Positions 5,525 through 9,149 of a DNA stretch of 9,149 bases are shown here, piece by piece. The stretch comes from Candidatus Pacearchaeota archaeon CG10_big_fil_rev_8_21_14_0_10_30_48 (GTDB lineage Archaea > Nanobdellota > Nanobdellia > Pacearchaeales > GW2011-AR1), in contig PFCU01000040.1 of assembly GCA_002763155.1 (NCBI GenBank), positions 1-9,149 on the forward strand, read 5' to 3'. The translations under genes were made by a program, and so were the position numbers. How positions within the stretch are numbered: the first letter of the stretch is position 1; each line of letters starts with the position of its first letter. Below the pieces are notes generated by a model. The model was not told where the DNA came from. It worked only from the letters and a program-made list of their open reading frames with translations, and ran no database searches.

Positions 5525-6030
5525 CTTTTACCTCCATGTTTTTTCAATTTATTTATTAACAAAATAATTACTAAAACTAAGATAACCATAATTAAGGCAA
5601 GTAAAATATAAAAGAAAATTTGGAATCCAAAAGAATTATTATTTTGTGGATTTTGATAATAGCTATTTCCCATCATTCCTCCCGAACCCATCATCATACT
5701 CATCATACTCATCATCCCACCACCCATCATATTTCCACTTTCTCCGCAATATATGTTTCTTGCCATATTAATATGGACTTGTTTTAATGATTCAGAACCC
5801 TCTCCACCCATCATTTCATCCATATATTCATGTGCTTCTCCGGGATGCATTTGTTCCATATAATAATCTCCAATCATTTCAAGTTGTTCATCGGTAAGGT
5901 TATCACAACTAACCCCAGAATCTACTAATTGTTTAGCTTCAGTAAAATCATGTTCGTGTGCAGAAACTAAACCTGCCACCAATACTAATAATATTCCAAA
6001 CATCAACCTTATTATTTTTGTTCTTTTCAT
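5521..6030 (-). CDS. Extracytoplasmic Met-rich protein with C-terminal membrane anchor
   Basis: A 169-residue protein with a signal peptide (1-24, ending LVSA before HEHD), an outer domain of about 70 residues, a Met cluster, a transmembrane helix (about 134-160) and a short basic cytosolic tail. The outer domain holds two Cys (C42, C95) that could pair, and His/Glu/Met-rich elements such as YMEQMHPGEAHEYMDEMM. Residues 101-120 contain 11 Met with only Gly and Ser between them. Such Met clusters bind Cu(I)/Ag(I) in known copper-handling proteins; applying that here is an inference. I do not know a named family. It overlaps the next gene by ATGA, and a 72-base gap separates it from the winged-helix gene upstream, leaving room for a separate promoter. 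Confidence 0.85.
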   Translation of the reverse strand: MKRTKIIRLMFGILLVLVAGLVSAHEHDFTEAKQLVDSGVSCDNLTDEQLEMIGDYYMEQMHPGEAHEYMDEMMGGEGSESLKQVHINMARNIYCGESGNMMGGGMMSMMSMMMGSGGMMGNSYYQNPQNNNSFGFQIFFYILLALIMVILVLVIILLINKLKKHGGKR

Positions 6031-6084
6031 TTTAATGCATCCACCACAATTATCCTTACCCTAACTGGAATAAGTATCTTGCCA

Positions 6085-6099
6085 TTTAAACCGTTTAAA
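6085..6099 (-). promoter_or_regulatory. Inverted repeat and possible promoter before the Met-rich genes
   Basis: TTTAAAC-C-GTTTAAA is a perfect 7-1-7 inverted repeat in the only sizeable gap of the island. Its TTTAAA elements could also act as the TATA box, with a start 20-30 bases downstream and a leader of roughly 30-40 bases. A GGTGG run lies about 11 bases before the ATG at 6030. It may be an operator for one of the two DNA-binding proteins upstream. The sequence is unlike the 20-bp palindrome at 7467-7486. Confidence 0.4.
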
Positions 6100-6102
6100 A
6101 CT

Positions 6103-6579
6103 TTATTTTTGTAGATATACATTGTAAGTTTTTCCTATTCTTTTTCTTTGAATTAAATTTCTCTTATCTAAGTTTGTCAAAATTGTTGAAATCTTAGCCT
6201 TACTCCAGTCTAATCTAAACCTTAATGAATCTTGAGTAATTTCGCCGGCTTTTTTTATCTCATCTAAAATCTTCTTTTCGTCATCTGACAAAACCTTTCT
6301 TAAAATTTTATACTCTTGTTCTTTTCCGTTTTGCCTAAATAAATAAAAAGAAACAATGAGGGCGATAATAATAGCAATAATTAATGAAAGCAAATTTATA
6401 ATAATAGAACTATCATTAGCCCCCATCATTTGATTCATCACCTCCGCCATTGAAGTCGGTTCTCTGATAAGAAAAGGACTTAATACCATGAACATGATAA
6501 AATATAGAATAACTCCAATTAAAAGGATTAATAATATCTTTGTTACATTATCTAATTCTGTTAAATTTAATTTCTTCAT
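6103..6579 (-). CDS. Membrane-anchored winged-helix regulator with Met-containing outer loop
   Basis: A 158-residue protein with two transmembrane helices (about 14-37 and 59-80), a roughly 21-residue loop between them, and a cytosolic winged-helix domain (about 93-157: DDEKKILDEIKKAGEITQDS, then SKAKISTILTNLDKRNLI and a basic RKRIGKTYNVYL wing). This resembles archaeal MarR-like domains fused to membrane helices. The loop, predicted to face outwards, contains SMAEVMNQMMGAN with Met at 44, 48, 51 and 52, the same residue type that dominates the two downstream membrane proteins. It looks like a one-component sensor: signal outside, DNA binding inside. Its ATG overlaps the methyltransferase stop codon (ATGA, 6576-6579). 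The target promoter is unknown; the gap downstream is the nearest candidate. Confidence 0.85.
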   Translation of the reverse strand: MKKLNLTELDNVTKILLILLIGVILYFIMFMVLSPFLIREPTSMAEVMNQMMGANDSSIIINLLSLIIAIIIALIVSFYLFRQNGKEQEYKILRKVLSDDEKKILDEIKKAGEITQDSLRFRLDWSKAKISTILTNLDKRNLIQRKRIGKTYNVYLQK

Positions 6580-7145
6580 TTTGTTTTCTTCATTATAATA
6601 CCATAATGGTAAGGTTTTAAATCATATCTTTTTGGACTATTAAATCCAGAGTTTGTAGCCCAGTCAATACATTGTTCAGGTTTAGGACGAATATTCATTA
6701 GAGGACCTCGTGGAGTTGTTGAATCATAGTTCCAATGAATAATTCCAATTTTTCCTCCCTTTCTTAAAATTCTATATGTTTCTCTTAATAGCTTTTCAGG
6801 ATTATTTAAATGAAGGATATTAAACAACATTACATAATCTACACTCTCTTTTTTGAGACCACTTCCGTTAGATACAAAATCTCTGAGGATAACTTCAACA
6901 TTTTCTAATTTCTTTTGTTCTGCTTTTCTTTTTGTTTCTTTAATCATTTCTTGCTCAATATCAATAGAATATACTTTTCCTTTCACAATTTGAGCAACAG
7001 GAATAGTAAAGGTTCCATAACCGCAACCGAAATCCACTATATCTCCAATTGAGTTATCAATTCCCAAGGTTTTAAGAATTCTTTTTGGATTAAAAAATTT
7101 ACTCCACATTTCTTCATTGGGCATACCACTATCTCTTACTTTCAT
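6576..7145 (-). CDS. Class I SAM-dependent methyltransferase
   Basis: A 189-residue Rossmann-type methyltransferase. Motif I is VDFGCGYGT (37-45), the acidic end of strand 2 is IDIE (61-64), a DF pair follows strand 3 (89-90), and the post-motif region LHLNNPEKLLRETYRILRKG (111-130) leads to strand 5 GKIGIIHWN. The N-terminal RDSGMPNEEMWSKFF block is typical of small methyltransferases found beside metalloregulator genes. Substrate is not visible. Arsenite methylation (ArsM) is unlikely: only two Cys exist (C41 within motif I and C159), and ArsM needs several conserved ones. It is coupled by ATGA overlaps to the ArsR gene (7142-7145) and the winged-helix gene (6576-6579). Confidence 0.9.
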   Translation of the reverse strand: MKVRDSGMPNEEMWSKFFNPKRILKTLGIDNSIGDIVDFGCGYGTFTIPVAQIVKGKVYSIDIEQEMIKETKRKAEQKKLENVEVILRDFVSNGSGLKKESVDYVMLFNILHLNNPEKLLRETYRILRKGGKIGIIHWNYDSTTPRGPLMNIRPKPEQCIDWATNSGFNSPKRYDLKPYHYGIIMKKTK

Positions 7146-7462
7146 GATTTTACCTTCATTAATATTTTTCTATTTTCTTCTAGTCTTTCAGTTAGAACTT
7201 CTTTAATAATATCAAATGCCTTGAGTATCTTTGGATTTGATAATTTATAATAAATCATTTTCCCCTTCCTTTTTGATACAACAATTCCTTTAGATTTCAT
7301 TATTGACAAATGTTGAGAAATATTTGCTTGGCTTAGTTTAGATGTATGAATTAGCTCTGTTACAGACATTTCTTTGTCTCTAAGAAGGTTAAGAATTTCT
7401 AATCTAATCGAATTGGAAAAGACCTTACACATCTCAGCATGAATTTTATATATTTCTTTCAT
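7142..7462 (-). CDS. ArsR/SmtB-family transcriptional regulator
   Basis: A 106-residue winged-helix protein. It has an N-terminal helix (AEMCKVFSNSIRLEILNLL, 9-27), a helix-turn-helix with recognition helix LSQANISQHLSIMKSKG (43-59), a beta-wing (VSKRKGKMIYYKLS, 62-75) and a C-terminal dimer helix. ArsR proteins usually repress their own operon until a metal or redox signal binds. The classic Cys motif in the DNA-binding helix (ELCVCDL-like) is absent, and so is the C-terminal Asp/His site; the only Cys is C12. The inducer is therefore not predictable. It is the first gene of the island. The ATG lies about 25 bases from a consensus TATA box, so the mRNA is probably leaderless, and a 20-bp palindrome lies in between. 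Confidence 0.93.
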   Translation of the reverse strand: MKEIYKIHAEMCKVFSNSIRLEILNLLRDKEMSVTELIHTSKLSQANISQHLSIMKSKGIVVSKRKGKMIYYKLSNPKILKAFDIIKEVLTERLEENRKILMKVKS

Positions 7463-7466
7463 GTTA

Positions 7467-7486
7467 ATATTAGAATATTCTAATAT
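7467..7486. promoter_or_regulatory. Perfect 20-bp palindrome, likely ArsR operator
   Basis: ATATTAGAATATTCTAATAT is identical to its reverse complement. It starts 5 bases upstream of the ArsR start codon and ends inside the TATA box (7484-7491). A homodimeric repressor bound here would block TBP or RNA polymerase, so autorepression is the simplest reading. No second copy was noticed in the window. Confidence 0.65.
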
Positions 7487-7491
7487 ATAAA
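7484..7491 (-). promoter_or_regulatory. TATA box of the ArsR-led operon
   Basis: TTTATATA on the minus strand is a full match to the archaeal TATA consensus, centred about 25 bases from the A of the ArsR ATG. That predicts transcription starting at or beside the start codon. The upstream bases GTAAGA give a moderate BRE. Confidence 0.7.
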
Positions 7492-7596
7492 TCTTACGAA
7501 TTTAAATTTTCTTCACATAAATTTCTTACATTTACTAAATTATTTTTTGTTTACTCTCTTTGAATAGTTCTTAATTCAATCATTTCATTATCATAG

Positions 7597-7640
7597 AAAA
7601 ATATAAATTAATTTTCTTTTGAGAAATTTAACCTTAAAAA
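7597..7640 (-). terminator. Possible T-run terminators after rrp42
   Basis: Runs of five T on the minus strand occur at 7636-7640, directly after the rrp42 stop codon, and at 7597-7601. These are weak archaeal-type stop signals between the exosome genes and the island. The rest of the 178-base gap is AT-rich with nothing else I recognise apart from the ArsR promoter. Confidence 0.3.
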
Positions 7641-8471
7641 TTATTTATTCTTTTTGATAGCTTCATCAATTTTTTTATTAATTTCCTTAGTAAAACTATC
7701 ATATTTTTGTTCAACTAAATCCAATATTTTTCCAAATTCGTCGGTGTCAAGGTCCATTGTTTGACTTTTTTGCATTGAACAAATTTTAAGCGGTTTATCT
7801 GGAATTGCTGCAAGAATTAATCTTCCTTCAGCTGCCGATTCCTCTTCCTGAATCGGGTCTAAAACAAGACCTCCTCCAATTTTGTAGATGCTAAAATTCA
7901 TAGGAACATTTTCTGTAAGAGGTAAATTATCTTTCGGTTTTTTTTCATAATCTATTTTTCCTTCTTTCTCGTCGTAGTGTGGTATTTTTGTACTTTTTAA
8001 AGCAGCAACTGTTCCAATAAAAGAAGCATCCAAAAGATTTCCATCATCGTTAATTGAATAAATATCAATAAAAATATTCCAAACTTTTTCTCCTTCAACA
8101 ATACAGAGTTTTTTCAAATCAATGAAACCAGATTCTCGTATTCCTCTATCTACTAATCTTCCTAATTCAATAGTTGGGAATTTCGGAGGACCATATTCAT
8201 ATTTGCTATGACTTAAAGGAGTTAATTCAGAAGTTACCATTAAATTTCCTTTGTCAAGAGAATCAGGATAAGGTTCACCAACAGACATTTTAACACCCAC
8301 CCAAACTTCTGTTTTTCCGATTTTAACTTTTGCTCCACCTTCAGCTTTTTTAGATAAATTAACGTCAATTTCAATATCTCTAAATTCATCTACTTTTCTT
8401 CCGTCGAATCTTTTTCCATTAGATAAATATTCTGCAATTCTCTTACTTGTTAATTTTGAATCTTCAATCAT
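7641..8471 (-). CDS. rrp42: Exosome complex subunit Rrp42 (RNase PH-like, non-catalytic)
   Basis: A 276-residue subunit of the archaeal RNA exosome, which degrades and tails RNA from the 3' end. Rrp42 alternates with Rrp41 in the six-membered ring; it lacks the catalytic acid but helps bind RNA and shape the active site. Family blocks visible are RFDGR (21-25), GEPYPD (65-70), ELGRLVDRGIRESGFIDL (102-119), INDDGNLLDAS (140-150) and the GGGLVLDPIQEEESAAEG region near residue 200. The length is normal for the family. It lies 43 bases after rrp41, the usual archaeal order, with a strong GGAGG ribosome-binding site 9 bases before the ATG. The ribosomal protein gene that often follows it in other archaea is not here; the ArsR island follows instead. 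Confidence 0.96.
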   Translation of the reverse strand: MIEDSKLTSKRIAEYLSNGKRFDGRKVDEFRDIEIDVNLSKKAEGGAKVKIGKTEVWVGVKMSVGEPYPDSLDKGNLMVTSELTPLSHSKYEYGPPKFPTIELGRLVDRGIRESGFIDLKKLCIVEGEKVWNIFIDIYSINDDGNLLDASFIGTVAALKSTKIPHYDEKEGKIDYEKKPKDNLPLTENVPMNFSIYKIGGGLVLDPIQEEESAAEGRLILAAIPDKPLKICSMQKSQTMDLDTDEFGKILDLVEQKYDSFTKEINKKIDEAIKKNK

Positions 8472-8475
8472 TATG

Positions 8476-8492
8476 TAAATCCTCCGGATTTA
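8476..8492 (-). promoter_or_regulatory. Strong ribosome-binding site of rrp42 inside a small hairpin
   Basis: GGAGG occupies 8481-8485 on the minus strand, 9 bases before the rrp42 ATG, and decides that start. It lies within a perfect 7-3-7 inverted repeat (minus strand TAAATCC-GGA-GGATTTA), so part of the site could be paired in the mRNA. Confidence 0.6.
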
Positions 8493-8514
8493 TGTTTTGA
8501 TAATTTCTTTATTT

Positions 8515-9149
8515 TCATTTTACTAACTCCATTGCTTCTTTCAAAGCTTTTTTTTGAATTTCAATAATTTTTTCGCAGGCTTTTTTACCCATTTCTGTAG
8601 CTTCTTTTAATTCTTTAGAACTTATTTTTCCATCAAGTTGAATGTGCGTTAATTTTTTAGCTCCCATAAAACTCATAGCAATATCTGTTGCACCTTCGCC
8701 TTCTTTGTAATCTTCTTCTTCTTTATCTACATCAACAACTAATTGTTTATCCATTTTACCGATAGAAACACTAGCTACTAAATCTTTCATTGGAACTCCT
8801 GCGTGAGCCAATGCTAATGAAGCTGCGTTAATTCCTGCACATCTTGTTGACGCATCAGCTTGTTGAATCATAATATGTACATCTACAACTGTGTTTGGAT
8901 ATTCTTCTAATAATATTGCACTATTTAATGCCCATTCACTAATTTTTGAAATCTCCGTCGATCTTTTACTTGGCCCCGGTCTTATTCTATCTGAAACAGA
9001 AAAACTCATCATATTATAATTAACTCTTAAAATTCCTGTCGATGGATTTTGCATATGCTGGGGGTGTAATTGTTTTGGTCCGTAAACTGAAGCGATTGCA
9101 ATTGTGTTTCCGAAAGCGAACATTGCACTTCCGTCAGCATTAGGAACAA
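8515..9149 (-). CDS. rrp41: Exosome complex subunit Rrp41 (catalytic RNase PH subunit), 5' end missing
   Basis: The frame stays open past the Met at 9123 to the window edge, reading VPNADGSAM before FAFGNT. This matches the family's N-terminal NADGSA..FGNT block, so the true start lies beyond 9149, probably 20-30 codons further. Visible motifs are AIASVYGPKQ, the phosphate/RNA-binding Arg region GPSKRSTEIS, QADASTRCAGINAASLALA and GATDIAMSFM, whose Asp aligns best with the catalytic Asp of Rrp41 (usually GEADMP). The last alignment is by eye and includes a one-residue gap. The protein provides the phosphorolytic active site of the exosome ring with Rrp42. The frame ends with TGA at 8515-8517, 43 bases before rrp42. 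Confidence 0.95.
   Translation of the reverse strand, partial: VPNADGSAMFAFGNTIAIASVYGPKQLHPQHMQNPSTGILRVNYNMMSFSVSDRIRPGPSKRSTEISKISEWALNSAILLEEYPNTVVDVHIMIQQADASTRCAGINAASLALAHAGVPMKDLVASVSIGKMDKQLVVDVDKEEEDYKEGEGATDIAMSFMGAKKLTHIQLDGKISSKELKEATEMGKKACEKIIEIQKKALKEAMELVK

Noticed and set aside
6576..7145. Arsenite methyltransferase ArsM
   Set aside because: Only two Cys are present and one lies in SAM motif I; the conserved arsenic-binding Cys set is missing.
4905..7462. Island as a transposon or integron cargo
   Set aside because: No transposase, integrase, terminal inverted repeats, target duplication or tRNA attachment site was seen at its edges.

Overview
This is a low-GC archaeal window, most likely from a DPANN-type (Pacearchaeota/Woesearchaeota-like) genome. 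The evidence is an archaeal 16S rRNA with a strongly divergent 5' end, the archaeal exosome pair rrp41-rrp42, the archaeal rpoK-eno-rpsB cluster, TATA-box promoters with short or absent leaders, and compact AT-rich genes. The exact lineage is an inference. Every gene I accept lies on the minus strand, so transcription runs from high to low coordinates.

Layout in transcription order. (1) 9149-7641: rrp41 (start codon beyond the window edge) and rrp42, the two RNase PH-type subunits of the exosome ring. (2) 7462-4905: a six-gene island made of an ArsR-type repressor, a SAM methyltransferase, a membrane-anchored winged-helix protein with a methionine-rich outer loop, a secreted or anchored protein with 11 Met in 20 residues, a small Met/Gly-rich two-helix membrane protein, and a DUF302 protein. 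Four of its five gene junctions are 4-base ATGA overlaps. The fifth is a 72-base gap carrying a 7-1-7 inverted repeat. A perfect 20-bp palindrome overlaps the TATA box just before the ArsR gene. (3) 4821-1258: rpoK, eno, an unrecognised secreted Cys-rich protein, and rpsB. This keeps the usual archaeal order rpoK-eno-rpsB but has an extra gene wedged in and no rpoN before rpoK. (4) About 1200-1: the 16S rRNA transcription unit, with a promoter at 1223-1235, a leader of roughly 460 bases, and the 5' half of the 16S gene (the rest lies outside).

The two most unusual parts are the Met-rich island and the 16S leader. The island reads like an extracytoplasmic soft-metal (possibly Cu(I)/Ag(I)) sensing and buffering system with two possible regulators and no transporter in view; the metal role is an inference. 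The leader contains three perfect tandem copies of a 48-bp unit plus a partial fourth, and is packed with perfect inverted repeats before and after the array, so the pre-rRNA leader is predicted to be a chain of hairpins. A motif AAAACTTTATAAA (read on the minus strand) recurs at three sites upstream of rpsB, the Cys-rich gene and the rRNA, and is a good candidate for this genome's BRE/TATA core promoter.
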